64,000 nt of DNA, from NCBI GenBank assembly GCA_965116165.1, contig OZ220484.1:3534001-3598000 (forward strand), written 5' to 3'. The translations under genes and the position numbers were made by a program. The notes below the pieces were generated by a model that had not been told where the DNA came from, did no database searches, and saw nothing but the letters and a program-made list of their open reading frames with translations. The DNA comes from Azophilus sp965116165 (GTDB taxonomy: Bacteria; Pseudomonadota; Gammaproteobacteria; Pseudomonadales; Azotimanducaceae). Numbering within the stretch: the stretch's first letter is position 1; each line of letters begins with the position of its first letter. This document shows, piece after piece, positions 43,422 through 53,747 of this stretch.

Positions 43422-44126
43422 ATGCAGGTCAGCGTTTATCGATACAACCCCGAATCCGACACCGAGCCGCACATGCGGGAGATGTCCGTTGATCTGCCCG
43501 AGGGTCGCGACCTGATGGTGCTTGATGTGTTGGCGCTTCTCAAAGAGCAGGATCCGAGCCTTTCCTACCGCCGCAGTTGCCGGGAGGGTGTCTGCGGCTC
43601 GGACGGCATGAACATGAATGGCAAGAACGGGCTTGCCTGCATCACACCGGTTTCGGAGGCGGCGCGGGGCGGCAGGCTGGTTTTGCGGCCGCTGCCCGGC
43701 CTGCCGGTGGTCCGGGATTTGGTGGTGGACATGTCCCAGTTCTACCGCCAGTACGAGAGGATCAAGCCGTACCTCATCAACGACACGCCGCCACCGGCCC
43801 GCGAGAGACTGCAATCGCCGGAAGAGCGGGCCGAGCTCGACGGCCTCTACGAATGCATCCTATGCGCCTGCTGTTCGACAGCTTGTCCTTCGTTTTGGTG
43901 GAACCCGGATAAGTTTGTCGGTCCGGCGGGATTATTGCAGGCCTACCGCTTCCTGGCGGACAGCCGCGATACGGCCACCGTCGAGCGCCTCACCGATTTG
44001 GAGGATCCATTCAGCGTCTTCCGCTGTCGCGGCATCATGAACTGCGTGGCTGTTTGCCCCAAACATCTCAACCCCACCCGGGCGATCGGCAAGATTCGCA
44101 CCCTGATGCTTTCGCAAGGCGTCTAG
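43422..44126 (+). CDS. sdhB: Succinate dehydrogenase iron-sulfur subunit
   Basis: 234 codons from ATG 43422 (MQVSVYRYNPESDTE), matching the usual family start and length; ATG 43395 is a longer option. [2Fe-2S] ligands in RRSCREGVCGSDGMNMNGKNGLAC (Cys near 55-75), [4Fe-4S] and [3Fe-4S] ligands in CILCACCSTACP and CRGIMNCVAVCPKHLNP. Transfers electrons from FAD to the quinone site. Downstream sucA is 42 nt away. Confidence 0.96.
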   Translation: MQVSVYRYNPESDTEPHMREMSVDLPEGRDLMVLDVLALLKEQDPSLSYRRSCREGVCGSDGMNMNGKNGLACITPVSEAARGGRLVLRPLPGLPVVRDLVVDMSQFYRQYERIKPYLINDTPPPARERLQSPEERAELDGLYECILCACCSTACPSFWWNPDKFVGPAGLLQAYRFLADSRDTATVERLTDLEDPFSVFRCRGIMNCVAVCPKHLNPTRAIGKIRTLMLSQGV

Positions 44127-44168
44127 AGCGCCGCGTTCGCCACCGCGAAGAGAGGGAGAGCACAGCCT

Positions 44169-47006
44169 ATGGCCGGGTCGGAGTTCCAACGTCAGCGCCG
44201 CAGTTCCCACTTGGCGGGCACCAATGCCGCCTACATCGAAGCGATGTATGAGCACTATCTCGCCGGCGGCGAAGATCTACCGCCCGAGTGGGAACGGTAT
44301 TTCCAGGAACTGCCGGCCGCCGAGGCCGGGGCGGAGGTGGTTGAGGTGCCGCACAGCGGCATTGTCCAGCACTTCGAGCGCATCGGCCGCAACCGCCTCA
44401 AGGCGCGTCCGGAAAAACAGAGCGCGGCCGTGGAGAGCGAGCATCAGCGCAAGCAGATGCGCGTTTTGGAACTGATCGCCGCCTACCGGCACCGGGGCCA
44501 CAAAAAGGCGGATATCGATCCATTGGCCCTTATGGAACGGCCCGCGATGCCGGTACTCGATTTGGCCTATCACGGCCTGTCCGTCGCCGAATTCGAGGAG
44601 ATATTCGATACGGGGTCGCTCGGCTACGGCGATGGCAAGGCCAAGCTGCGCGAAATCGTTGAAACCCTGGAGATGACCTATTGCGGCAGCATCGGTGCCG
44701 AATATATGCATATCGTACAGGCGGACGAGCAGATTTGGGTTCAGCACCGCCTGGAATCGATACGCTCGAAGCCATCCCCGACGGTTGCCCAAAAGCGCCG
44801 GATTCTCGAACGTCTAACGGCGGCGGAGGGCTTGGAGAAACACCTGCACGGGCGCTACCCGGGCACCAAGCGCTTTGGTCTGGAAGGCGCCGAATCCCTC
44901 ATTCCGTGCCTGCATGAATTGTTGCAACGGCTCGGCGACCACGATGTCATCGAAGCCGTCCTGGGCATGGCGCACCGTGGACGCCTGAACGTACTCGTCA
45001 ACATTCTCGGCAAGGATCCCCGGGATTTGTTCAGCGAGTTCGACGGCAAGGTCCACGAGTCGGCAAGCACCGGCGATGTGAAATACCACCAGGGCTTTTC
45101 CACCAATGTCATGACGCCGGGTGGCGAAATGCACCTGGCGCTCGCCTTCAACCCGTCGCACTTGGAGATCGTCGGCCCGGTGGTCGCCGGCTCGGTGCGG
45201 GCGCGCCAGGACCGCCGCCGCGACTACAGCGGCGATTTGGTGGTGCCCATCGTTGTGCACGGCGACGCCGCCTTCTCCGGCCAGGGCGTGGTGATGGAAA
45301 CGTTGCAGATGTCCCAGACCCGGGGGTTCAAAACCGGCGGCACCGTGCACATCATCCTGAACAACCAGATCGGCTTCACAACACACCGGCAGGACGACGC
45401 CCGTTCCACGGAGTATTGCACCGAAATCGCCAAGATGGTTCAGGCGCCCATTTTCCACGTCAACGGCGACGACCCGGAGGCGGTAACCTTCGTCACCCGG
45501 ATTGCCGCCGACTACCGCATGTATTTTCGCAAGGATGTGGTGATCGATTTGGTCTGCTACCGTCGCCGCGGCCACAACGAGTCCGAAGAACCCATGAAGA
45601 CCCAGCCGCTGATGTACAAGCGGATTCGCGCCCTGCCCACAACCCGGGACCGCTATGTCGAAAAGCTTGTGGCCGAGCAGGTGGTTACACGCAACGAAGC
45701 CAACGATTTGGCGGAAAGGTATCGCAATACCCTGAAAAGCGGCGGCCATGTGGCGCTGTCCATTGTGCATCAGCCCGATGAGAGCCTGTTCGTCGACTGG
45801 CGACCCTATCTCCACCACGGGTGGATCGCGGCGGCCGACACCCGGGTGTCCGGGGAACGGTTCGTGGATATCGGTGAGCGGCTCAGCCGCATCCCGGACG
45901 GCTTCACCCTGCAGCGCCAGGTCAAAAAGACCGTTGACGAGCGCGCCCGCATGACAGCCGGCCAATTGCCGGTCAACTGGGGCTATGCCGAGGTAATGGC
46001 CTACGGCACCTTGGTGGATGAGGGGCATGGCGTGCGCCTGACGGGCCAGGATGTGGGCGTGGGCACGTTTTCCCACCGGCACGCCTGTCTCTACAATCAG
46101 GCGGACGGCAAGCGCTACATTCCGCTCAACCATCTCTCGGAATCCACCAACTTCGATATTTACGATTCCCTGCTTTCCGAGGAGGCGGTGCTCGCATTCG
46201 AATACGGCTACGCCACCACCTCGCCCGGGGATCTGATCGTTTGGGAAGCTCAATTCGGAGATTTCGCCAACAGTGCCCAGGTGGTCATCGACCAATTTGT
46301 TTCGTCGGGCGAGGTCAAGTGGGGACGACTTTGTGGCCTGACCATGCTCTTGCCGCACGGTTACGAGGGTGCCGGCCCGGAACATTCCTCGGCCCGCCTG
46401 GAGCGCTACCTGCAATTGTGCGCGGAATACAACATGCAGGTTTGCCTGCCGACCACGCCCGCCCAGGCATTCCACATGCTGCGCCGCCAGGTGATCCGTC
46501 CTCTGCGCAAACCGCTCATTGCGCTTACTCCGAAGAGCCTGCTCCGGCACAAGATGGCCGTTTCCACGCTGGAGGATCTTTACGACGGCGCCTTTCGGAC
46601 GGTGCTGCCGGAAATCGACGACCTTGATCCCAAGGGGGTGGACCGGCTGGTGTTGTGCGGCGGCAAGGTGTATTACGAACTGCTTGAGGCGCGGCGCGCC
46701 AGCGGGGCGCAAAATGTGGCCATTCTGCGCATCGAGCAGTTGTACCCGTACCCGAGGGAGGATCTCGCCCGCGCCGTCGCCCCCTACACCCGCGTGCGGC
46801 GGGTGGTATGGTGTCAGGAGGAACCCCAAAATCAGGGTGCCTGGTTTCAAACGCAGCACAAGATACGCCAGGTGATTGCCGGTCTGGATACATTCCCGCC
46901 CCTGGAGTATGCCGGCAGGGATTCCTTTGCCGCCACGGCGGGAGGCTACCCGCAAATGCACAACGACCAGCAGCAGCGGTTGGTCAACGACGCACTGTTC
47001 GGATAA
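44169..47006 (+). CDS. sucA: 2-oxoglutarate dehydrogenase E1
   Basis: 945 codons from ATG 44169 with GAGGGAGAG upstream. N-terminal LAGTNAAYIEAMYEHYL (E2-binding region), YMHIVQADEQIWVQHRLE, GMAHRGRLNVLVNILGK, thiamine-diphosphate motif HGDAAFSGQGVVMETLQMS through ILNNQIGFTT, and C-terminal LLPHGYEGAGPEHSSARLERYLQ. Decarboxylates 2-oxoglutarate and transfers the succinyl group to the lipoyl arm of SucB. Usual length; directly followed by sucB. Confidence 0.97.
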   Translation: MAGSEFQRQRRSSHLAGTNAAYIEAMYEHYLAGGEDLPPEWERYFQELPAAEAGAEVVEVPHSGIVQHFERIGRNRLKARPEKQSAAVESEHQRKQMRVLELIAAYRHRGHKKADIDPLALMERPAMPVLDLAYHGLSVAEFEEIFDTGSLGYGDGKAKLREIVETLEMTYCGSIGAEYMHIVQADEQIWVQHRLESIRSKPSPTVAQKRRILERLTAAEGLEKHLHGRYPGTKRFGLEGAESLIPCLHELLQRLGDHDVIEAVLGMAHRGRLNVLVNILGKDPRDLFSEFDGKVHESASTGDVKYHQGFSTNVMTPGGEMHLALAFNPSHLEIVGPVVAGSVRARQDRRRDYSGDLVVPIVVHGDAAFSGQGVVMETLQMSQTRGFKTGGTVHIILNNQIGFTTHRQDDARSTEYCTEIAKMVQAPIFHVNGDDPEAVTFVTRIAADYRMYFRKDVVIDLVCYRRRGHNESEEPMKTQPLMYKRIRALPTTRDRYVEKLVAEQVVTRNEANDLAERYRNTLKSGGHVALSIVHQPDESLFVDWRPYLHHGWIAAADTRVSGERFVDIGERLSRIPDGFTLQRQVKKTVDERARMTAGQLPVNWGYAEVMAYGTLVDEGHGVRLTGQDVGVGTFSHRHACLYNQADGKRYIPLNHLSESTNFDIYDSLLSEEAVLAFEYGYATTSPGDLIVWEAQFGDFANSAQVVIDQFVSSGEVKWGRLCGLTMLLPHGYEGAGPEHSSARLERYLQLCAEYNMQVCLPTTPAQAFHMLRRQVIRPLRKPLIALTPKSLLRHKMAVSTLEDLYDGAFRTVLPEIDDLDPKGVDRLVLCGGKVYYELLEARRASGAQNVAILRIEQLYPYPREDLARAVAPYTRVRRVVWCQEEPQNQGAWFQTQHKIRQVIAGLDTFPPLEYAGRDSFAATAGGYPQMHNDQQQRLVNDALFG

Positions 47007-47010
47007 TACG

Positions 47011-48225
47011 ATGGATATCAAAGCGCCAGCCTTTCCCGAATCGATCACGGAAGGCACCGTTGCCGTTTGGCACAAGGGGCCGGATGAGCCGATTCGACGC
47101 GACGATCTGCTCGTCGATATCGAAACCGACAAGGTGGTTTTGGAAGTGGTGGCGCCCGCGGATGGTCGCCTAAACCGCGTCCTCAAGCAGGAGGGCGATA
47201 TCGTCTCCAGCGAAGAATTGTTGGCAACCTTCGAACCGGGCGAGGTGACCCCACCCGCCATGCCCGATCAGGATGCCGCGCCGGCGCCAACGGAGCCCGT
47301 GAGCGCGAGTCCCGCGGCGCGCAAGTTGGCCGACGAAAAGGGCGTTGATATTGCCCGGGTGCAGGGTACCGGCCGGGATGGCCGCATTACCAAGGAAGAC
47401 GTGGCGCAATTCGTGGAGGAGGAAAGACCCACGCCGCCGCCACCGGGGCGAACCACCAAGCCGGTGCAACCGGAGCCGCTTGTGCAAACCGCCGACGCCT
47501 TGACATTCGAGGCCGCGGCGGAGCGTGTCGAACGCCGCGTGCCCATGACACGGCTGCGCGCCAGCATCGCCCGGCGCCTGGTGGAGGCACAGCGGAACGC
47601 CGCCATGCTCACCACCTTCAACGAGGTGGACATGTCGCCGGTCATGGCGCTCAGACGCAAGTACCAGGACGAATTCAGGGCGCGGCACAACGGCACCCGT
47701 CTCGGCTACATGTCTTTTTTTGTGCGCGCCTGTGTCGAGGCACTGAAGCGCTTTCCGGCGGTCAACGCCTCCATCGACGGCGACGACATCGTCTATCACG
47801 GCTATTACGACATCGGCGTCGCGGTCAATACAGACCGGGGCTTGGTGGTGCCGGTGGTGCGCGATGCCGATGCGCTTGGCATGGCGCAAATTGAGGACCA
47901 GATCAACGAGTATGGCGAAAAGGCGCGTGCCGGCAAACTGACCATTGAGGAAATATCCGGCGGAACCTTCACGCTTTCAAACGGTGGCGTGTTCGGCTCC
48001 CTGCTATCCACCCCGATCCTGAATCCGCCACAGACCGGTATTCTGGGCATGCACAAAATTCAGGAGCGGCCCGTGGTGAGGGACGGAGAAATTGTTGCGC
48101 GCCCGATGATGTACCTGGCGCTTTCCTACGATCACCGCCTTATCGACGGTAGCGAGGCGGTGCGCTTTTTGGTGGCGATCAAGGGGCTGCTTGAGGATCC
48201 GGCTAGAATTCTGCTGGAGTTGTGA
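47011..48225 (+). CDS. sucB: Dihydrolipoyl succinyltransferase E2
   Basis: 404 codons from ATG 47011, 4 nt after the sucA stop. One lipoyl domain (residues 2-76, lipoyl Lys in DIETDKVVLEV near 42), Pro/Ala linker, peripheral subunit-binding domain (SPAARKLADEKGVDIARVQG), second linker and catalytic domain from about 165 with YDHRLIDGSEAVRFL and the His-Asp pair near 375. Forms the 24-mer core of the 2-oxoglutarate dehydrogenase complex. Confidence 0.97.
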   Translation: MDIKAPAFPESITEGTVAVWHKGPDEPIRRDDLLVDIETDKVVLEVVAPADGRLNRVLKQEGDIVSSEELLATFEPGEVTPPAMPDQDAAPAPTEPVSASPAARKLADEKGVDIARVQGTGRDGRITKEDVAQFVEEERPTPPPPGRTTKPVQPEPLVQTADALTFEAAAERVERRVPMTRLRASIARRLVEAQRNAAMLTTFNEVDMSPVMALRRKYQDEFRARHNGTRLGYMSFFVRACVEALKRFPAVNASIDGDDIVYHGYYDIGVAVNTDRGLVVPVVRDADALGMAQIEDQINEYGEKARAGKLTIEEISGGTFTLSNGGVFGSLLSTPILNPPQTGILGMHKIQERPVVRDGEIVARPMMYLALSYDHRLIDGSEAVRFLVAIKGLLEDPARILLEL

Positions 48226-48266
48226 CGAGTGCGGCGCTGTTGGCGGATTGAGGCTAAGGGGTAGTG

Positions 48267-49706
48267 ATGGAAGATCAATTTGATGTCATCGTCATTGGGG
48301 CCGGCCCGGCGGGATACGCCGCCGCCATCAGGGCCGCCCAATTGGGCTTGTCGACAGCCTGCATCGACAAGTCGCTCGGCAAGGACGGCAAGCCCGTGTT
48401 CGGCGGTACCTGCCTCAATTGGGGCTGTATTCCCTCGAAGGCCTTGCTCGATGCTTCGCACAAATACAGGGAAGCGGCGGGGCACCTCGGCACCATCGGT
48501 GTTTCCGTCGAGGGTGTTGCCATCGATGTTCCCAGGATGATCGCGCGCAAGGACGAAGTGGTGGCGGGCCTCACCGGCGGCATTGCGGCGCTGTTCAAGG
48601 GCAACGGAGTGACCGGTTTGCCCGGGGTCGGTCGGCTATTGTCCGAACGCCGGGTCGAATACCGGTGCCACGAGGGCCGGGTGCGAACGCTGGTCGCCGA
48701 CACTGTGGTGCTGGCGGCGGGGTCGGTGCCCGCGGAGATTCCACCGACGCCGATTGACGGTGCCGCCATTGTCGATTCCACCGGCGCCCTGGAATTTCAG
48801 GAAGTGCCCCCCCGGCTCGGGGTAATCGGTGCCGGGGTGATCGGGCTGGAGCTCGGCAGTGTATGGAGCCGGCTGGGATCCGAGGTTGTGATTCTCGAGG
48901 CCCTGCCGGATTTTCTGCCCATGGTTGATCGGCGCATTGCGCGGGATTCCCTAAGAATCTTTCGTGGCCAGGGCCTCGACATTCGGCTCGCAAGCCGGGT
49001 TGCGGGTTCCGAGGTGGGTTCGCGGGGGGTGGCGGTGACCTATGAGGATGCCGACGGGCCGCAATCCATCGAGGTCGACAAGCTCATCGTCGCTGTCGGC
49101 CGACGGCCCTTTACGGATGGCCTGCTCGCCCCCGACAGCGGTGTGGCCGTGGACGCCGGGGGCTTTATCGATGTGGACGAATTGTGCGCCACCACCGTGG
49201 CCAACGTATTTGCGGTGGGCGACTGTGTGCGTGGCCCCATGCTTGCGCACAAGGGCGCGGAGGAGGGCGTCATGGTGGCCGAACGCATTGCCGGCCACAA
49301 ACCGCTGGTTAACTATGAAACGGTGCCCAACGTCATCTACACCCACCCCGAGATTGCTTGGGTGGGTAGGACGGAAGAGGAACTCGCCGATGCCGGCGTG
49401 GCCGTGAAAACCGGCGTCTTTCCCTTTGCCGCGAGCGGACGGGCGCTGGCGGCGAACGATGCGGTCGGTTTTGTGAAGATTGTTGCCGAGGCCGGGACCG
49501 ACCGGATTCTGGGAGCCCACATACTCGGCCCCCAGGCATCGGAGTTGGTCGCCCAGGCTGTGATCGCGATGGAGTTCGATGCGAGCGCCGAGGATTTGGG
49601 CTTGACCATGTTTGCCCATCCGACGCTTTCCGAGGCGATACACGAGGCGGCGCTCGGGGTGGCGGGCCATGCCATACATATGGTTAACCGGAGGCGGCGT
49701 GGCTGA
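48267..49706 (+). CDS. lpdA: Dihydrolipoamide dehydrogenase E3
   Basis: 479 codons from ATG 48267 (GTG 48264 is in frame just before it). FAD loop IGAGPAGYAAAIRAAQLG, redox disulfide GGTCLNWGCIPSKALL near residues 46-60, NAD loop VIGAGVIGLELGSVW near 185, FAVGDCVRGPMLAHKGAEEG and C-terminal FAHPTLSEAIHEA with the catalytic His-Glu. Reoxidises lipoyl groups of SucB. Placement between sucB and sucC supports dedication to the 2-oxoglutarate complex. Confidence 0.96.
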   Translation: MEDQFDVIVIGAGPAGYAAAIRAAQLGLSTACIDKSLGKDGKPVFGGTCLNWGCIPSKALLDASHKYREAAGHLGTIGVSVEGVAIDVPRMIARKDEVVAGLTGGIAALFKGNGVTGLPGVGRLLSERRVEYRCHEGRVRTLVADTVVLAAGSVPAEIPPTPIDGAAIVDSTGALEFQEVPPRLGVIGAGVIGLELGSVWSRLGSEVVILEALPDFLPMVDRRIARDSLRIFRGQGLDIRLASRVAGSEVGSRGVAVTYEDADGPQSIEVDKLIVAVGRRPFTDGLLAPDSGVAVDAGGFIDVDELCATTVANVFAVGDCVRGPMLAHKGAEEGVMVAERIAGHKPLVNYETVPNVIYTHPEIAWVGRTEEELADAGVAVKTGVFPFAASGRALAANDAVGFVKIVAEAGTDRILGAHILGPQASELVAQAVIAMEFDASAEDLGLTMFAHPTLSEAIHEAALGVAGHAIHMVNRRRRG

Positions 49707-49730
49707 TTCATCAATTAGGGGTCTTGCCCA

Positions 49731-50903
49731 ATGAATTTGCATGAATTTCAGGCCAAAAAGCTGTTTGCCGAGTATGGCTTGCCCGTCTCGGCCGGCATTG
49801 TTGCCAGCAGCGCGGCGTCGGCGGTGACCGCGGCGGAGCGGATTGGCGGTGGGCGTTGGGCGGTCAAGGCGCAGGTGCATGCCGGCGGTCGCGGCAAGGC
49901 CGGTGGTGTCAAGGTGGCGGATTCGCTCGACGAGGTGCGGGCATTTGCCGAGCGGTGGATCGGCGGCAGGCTCGTGACGGCGCAGACCGACGCCCGGGGT
50001 CAGCCGGTCAACAGTATCTATGTGGAAAGCTGCGTCGGAATCGAGCGAGAGCTGTATCTCGGCGCGGTTATCGACCGCGGCAGCCGGCGGGTTGTGTTTA
50101 TGGCATCCACCGAGGGTGGCGTTGAAATCGAGAAGGTGGCCGAGCAAACCCCGGAGAAGATCCTGCGGGAAGCGATTGATCCCTATGTGGGGCCGCAACC
50201 CTACCAGGGTCGATCCTTGGCATTTCGCCTGGGCCTTTCCAGCGGGCAAATACGGCAGTTCACCGACATCTTCCTGAATTTGGCCAGGCTGTTCGAGGAA
50301 TTGGATTGCTCGCTGTTGGAGATCAATCCATTGGTGGTGACCACGGAGGGTAGGGTGCATTGTCTGGACGCCAAAATGAATATCGATGGCAATGCATTGC
50401 CTCGGCAGAAGCGGCTCGCCGAGATGCGCGACCCTTCCCAGGAGGACGACCGCGAGGCTCGGGCCGCGGGGTTCGGCCTCAACTATGTGGCCCTCGACGG
50501 CAACATTGGCTGTATGGTGAATGGCGCGGGCCTTGCCATGGGCACGATGGATCTGGTGAAACTCTACGGCGGCAACCCGGCCAATTTCCTGGATGTGGGC
50601 GGTGGCGCCACTCGCGGGGCCGTATCGGAGGCGTTTAAGATCATCCTCTCGGACGATGCGGTGCGGGCCGTGTTGATCAACATTTTCGGCGGCATTGTCA
50701 GTTGCGCGATCATTGCCGAGGGCATTGTCGGCGCGGTTGGGGAGGTGGGCGTGGCCGTACCCGTCATTGTCCGTTTCGAAGGCAACAACGCGACGCGCGG
50801 GCGCGAGATTTTGACCGATAGCGGACTCAACATCGTTGCCGCCGAATCCCTCGAAGAGGCGGCGCGGAAGGCGGTCGATGCGGCCGGGGGAATTGCCGGA
50901 TGA
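49731..50903 (+). CDS. sucC: Succinyl-CoA synthetase beta subunit
   Basis: 390 codons from ATG 49731. ATP-grasp domain MNLHEFQAKKLFAEYGLPV, KAQVHAGGRGKAGGVK, LLEINPLVVT; ligase domain NGAGLAMGTMDLVKLYGG, NFLDVGGGAT and INIFGGIVSCAIIAEGI. With SucD converts succinyl-CoA to succinate with substrate-level phosphorylation. Overlaps sucD by 4 nt. Confidence 0.97.
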   Translation: MNLHEFQAKKLFAEYGLPVSAGIVASSAASAVTAAERIGGGRWAVKAQVHAGGRGKAGGVKVADSLDEVRAFAERWIGGRLVTAQTDARGQPVNSIYVESCVGIERELYLGAVIDRGSRRVVFMASTEGGVEIEKVAEQTPEKILREAIDPYVGPQPYQGRSLAFRLGLSSGQIRQFTDIFLNLARLFEELDCSLLEINPLVVTTEGRVHCLDAKMNIDGNALPRQKRLAEMRDPSQEDDREARAAGFGLNYVALDGNIGCMVNGAGLAMGTMDLVKLYGGNPANFLDVGGGATRGAVSEAFKIILSDDAVRAVLINIFGGIVSCAIIAEGIVGAVGEVGVAVPVIVRFEGNNATRGREILTDSGLNIVAAESLEEAARKAVDAAGGIAG

Positions 50904-51775
50904 GCATTCTGGTTGGCAGCGATACGCGCGTCATTTGTCAGGGATTCACGGGGTCGCAGGGCACCCTGCACTGCGAACAGGCCATCGCCTACGGGACGCA
51001 ACTGGTTGGCGGCGTCACGCCGGGCAAGGGCGGCGCCACCCACCTCGGCCGTCCCGTGTTCAATACGGTTGCCGAAGCGGTGGAGGCAACCGCGGCGACC
51101 GCTTCGGTCATCTACGTGCCGGCGCCGTTCTGCAAGGATTCCATTCTCGAAGCGCTCGACGCGGGCATCGACCTCGTCGTCTGCATCTCGGAGGGTGTAC
51201 CCACCCTGGATATGCTCACCGTCAAGGCGCGGCTCGACATCGGTACCGCACGGCTTATCGGACCCAACTGCCCGGGCGTGATCACCCCGGATGAATGCAA
51301 GCTCGGCATTATGCCCGGTGATATCCATCGGCCCGGCAGGGTCGGCATCGTTTCCCGTTCCGGAACCCTGACCTACGAAGCCGTCAAGCAGACCACCGAC
51401 CGGGGCTTTGGCCAGAGCACCTGCGTCGGTATCGGCGGAGACCCGATACCGGGCAGCCAATTCACGGACATATTGGCGTTGTTCCAGGAAGATCCGGATA
51501 CCGAAGCCGTCGTTATGGTCGGTGAAATCGGGGGGTCGGCCGAGGAAGAGGCGGCGGCGTTCATTCGCGACCACCTCACCAAACCCGTCGTTGCCTATAT
51601 CGCCGGAGTCACCGCACCGCCCGGCAAACGCATGGGCCATGCCGGTGCCATCGTCGCCGGCGGCAAGGGCACGGCTACGGAAAAGTTTGCCTCGCTCGAA
51701 GCGGCCGGCGTTAAGACGGTGCGCAGCCTGGTGGATATCGGCAACGCCCTGGCGGAGGTGACGGGCTGGGCCTGA
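50900..51775 (+). CDS. sucD: Succinyl-CoA synthetase alpha subunit
   Basis: 291 codons from ATG 50900 (ATGA overlap with sucC). CoA-binding Rossmann part ICQGFTGSQGTLHCEQAI and GGVTPGKGGATHLG, PNCPGVITPDECKLGIMPG, VGIVSRSGTLTYEAV and the phosphohistidine segment APPGKRMGHAGAIVAGGKGTA (His near 248). Last gene of the TCA operon; 83 nt to htpG. Confidence 0.97.
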   Translation: MSILVGSDTRVICQGFTGSQGTLHCEQAIAYGTQLVGGVTPGKGGATHLGRPVFNTVAEAVEATAATASVIYVPAPFCKDSILEALDAGIDLVVCISEGVPTLDMLTVKARLDIGTARLIGPNCPGVITPDECKLGIMPGDIHRPGRVGIVSRSGTLTYEAVKQTTDRGFGQSTCVGIGGDPIPGSQFTDILALFQEDPDTEAVVMVGEIGGSAEEEAAAFIRDHLTKPVVAYIAGVTAPPGKRMGHAGAIVAGGKGTATEKFASLEAAGVKTVRSLVDIGNALAEVTGWA

Positions 51776-51858
51776 AATCCCTCGCGTTGGCTTGATTTCC
51801 CGGGTCGAGGCCCAATCTATGGCCAATTGTCCGGCAGCAAACGGGAAGGTCGCAATCC

Positions 51859-53739
51859 ATGACCGCACAAGCTGAAACCCACGGCTTCCAAACGGAGGCC
51901 AGGCAACTTCTCAAACTGATGATCCACTCGCTGTACTCCAACCGGGAGATATTCCTGCGCGAGTTGATCTCCAACGCCTCGGACGCCATCGACAAGCTGC
52001 GTTTTCGCGCAATCGCGGAACCGGGCCTGATCGAGCCGGGCGACGAGTTCGCCATCACCATCCGTTTCGACAAGGACGCCAAGACCCTCTCGGTGGAAGA
52101 CAACGGCATAGGCATGACCCGGCGGGAGGCCATCGAACAATTGGGAACCATCGCCAAGTCCGGCACCGCCGAGTTTCTCGCGCAACTCACCGGTGACCAG
52201 CAAAAAGATGCGACCCTGATCGGCCAATTTGGCGTGGGCTTCTACAGTGCCTTTATCGTCGCCGATGAGGTGGAGGTGTTAACCCGGGGCGCCGGCACGG
52301 ACCAGGGCACGCGCTGGGTGTCGAAGGGCGAGGACGAGTTTACGGTGGCGGACGCCGAAGCCGCCCGGGGCACCAGGGTCACACTGCATCTGCGCGAGGA
52401 TGCGCTTGAATTCGCCGATTCTTTCCGCCTGCGCAATCTCGTGCGCAAGTACTCCGATCACATAGCGGTGCCGGTGCGTATGCCGAAAGAGAGCACGGCC
52501 GCCGACGATGACGACGATGCGGGGGAAGCGCAACTGGAAACCGTCAACGAGGCCAAGGCGATGTGGACGCGCTCCCGCTCCGAACTCGGTGACGATGAAT
52601 ACAAGGCGTTCTACAAACACATCTCCCACGATTTTGAAGACCCGCTCGCCTGGAGCCACAACCGGGTGGAGGGCACCCTCGAATACACGAGCCTGCTTTA
52701 TCTGCCGCGACGCGCGCCGTTCGACCTCTGGAATCGGGAGAAGCCGCGCGGCCTCAAGCTCTACGTGCGACGTGTTTTCATCATGGACGAGGCGGAGCAG
52801 TTCCTGCCCCTCTATCTGCGGTTTGTTAAGGGGGTTGTCGACGCCAGTGAGTTGCCGCTGAATGTTTCCCGGGAACTTTTGCAGCAGGATGCGCGTGTCT
52901 CCCGCATCCGCACAGCCCTCACTAAGCGGGTGTTGTCGCGATTGGAAACCATGGCCGACAAGGCACCGGACGACTATCGGCTCTTCTGGGACGAGTTCGG
53001 CGAGGTTCTCAAGGAAGGCGCCGGCGAGGATTTTGCCAACCGGGAACACTTGCTGAAGTTGTATCGTTTCGCGTCCACGGCGGGCGAGGGCGAGACCCAG
53101 AGCGTCGGCCTGGAACAGTACCTGGGCCGCGTGGTGGAAGGCCAAGACTCGATATACTATCTGGTGGCCGACTCCTACGCGAATGCCGTTGCCAGCCCGC
53201 ATCTCGAGGCGTTCCGCGACAAGGGCATCGAGGTGTTGTTGTTGTCCGACCGCATCGACGAGTGGCTCATGTCGCAGTTGCATGAGTTTGACGGCAAGGC
53301 GTTTCAGGATGTCATGCGCGCCGACCTGAAGATGCCGGGCGAGCCGCGGGATGCGGACGACAAGAAGGATGACGATGACCCGCTCACCGAGCGCATCAAG
53401 ACGGTCATCGGCGAGCGTGTCGAGGGTGTGCGCAAGTCGAGCCGGCTTACCGATTCACCGGCCTGCCTGGTTTTGGCGGAATTCGCCATCGGCACGCAGA
53501 TGCGGCGCATCATGGAGGCGTCCGGCCAAACGCTGCCCGATACCAAGCCGTACTTTGAATACAACGCCGACCATCCGCTGCTCAGGCGCTTGCACGACGA
53601 GGCGGACGAAGACCGTTTCGCCGATTTGGTTATGGTGCTGTTCGAGCACGCATCGCTGATGGAAGGGAGCGGGCTGACGGATGTGTCGGCTTATGTGGGT
53701 CGAATCAACCGTTTGCTGCTGGAACTGCTATCAGATTAG
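51859..53739 (+). CDS. htpG: Molecular chaperone HtpG (Hsp90)
   Basis: 626 codons from ATG 51859 with GGGAAGG upstream. N-terminal GHKL ATPase: HGFQTEARQLLKLMIHSLYS, REIFLRELISNASDAIDKLR, SVEDNGIGMTRREAIEQLG, GQFGVGFYSAFIVADEVEV. Middle domain with LPLNVSRELLQQD and C-terminal dimerisation domain. Cytosolic ATP-dependent chaperone. Normal length. Followed by a short tandem repeat and MITE copy 7. Confidence 0.97.
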   Translation: MTAQAETHGFQTEARQLLKLMIHSLYSNREIFLRELISNASDAIDKLRFRAIAEPGLIEPGDEFAITIRFDKDAKTLSVEDNGIGMTRREAIEQLGTIAKSGTAEFLAQLTGDQQKDATLIGQFGVGFYSAFIVADEVEVLTRGAGTDQGTRWVSKGEDEFTVADAEAARGTRVTLHLREDALEFADSFRLRNLVRKYSDHIAVPVRMPKESTAADDDDDAGEAQLETVNEAKAMWTRSRSELGDDEYKAFYKHISHDFEDPLAWSHNRVEGTLEYTSLLYLPRRAPFDLWNREKPRGLKLYVRRVFIMDEAEQFLPLYLRFVKGVVDASELPLNVSRELLQQDARVSRIRTALTKRVLSRLETMADKAPDDYRLFWDEFGEVLKEGAGEDFANREHLLKLYRFASTAGEGETQSVGLEQYLGRVVEGQDSIYYLVADSYANAVASPHLEAFRDKGIEVLLLSDRIDEWLMSQLHEFDGKAFQDVMRADLKMPGEPRDADDKKDDDDPLTERIKTVIGERVEGVRKSSRLTDSPACLVLAEFAIGTQMRRIMEASGQTLPDTKPYFEYNADHPLLRRLHDEADEDRFADLVMVLFEHASLMEGSGLTDVSAYVGRINRLLLELLSD

Positions 53740-53747
53740 CATGGCGG

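Noticed and set aside
44814..47261. 815-codon frame antisense to sucA
   Set aside because: Shadow frame of a very well conserved gene with GC-rich third positions.
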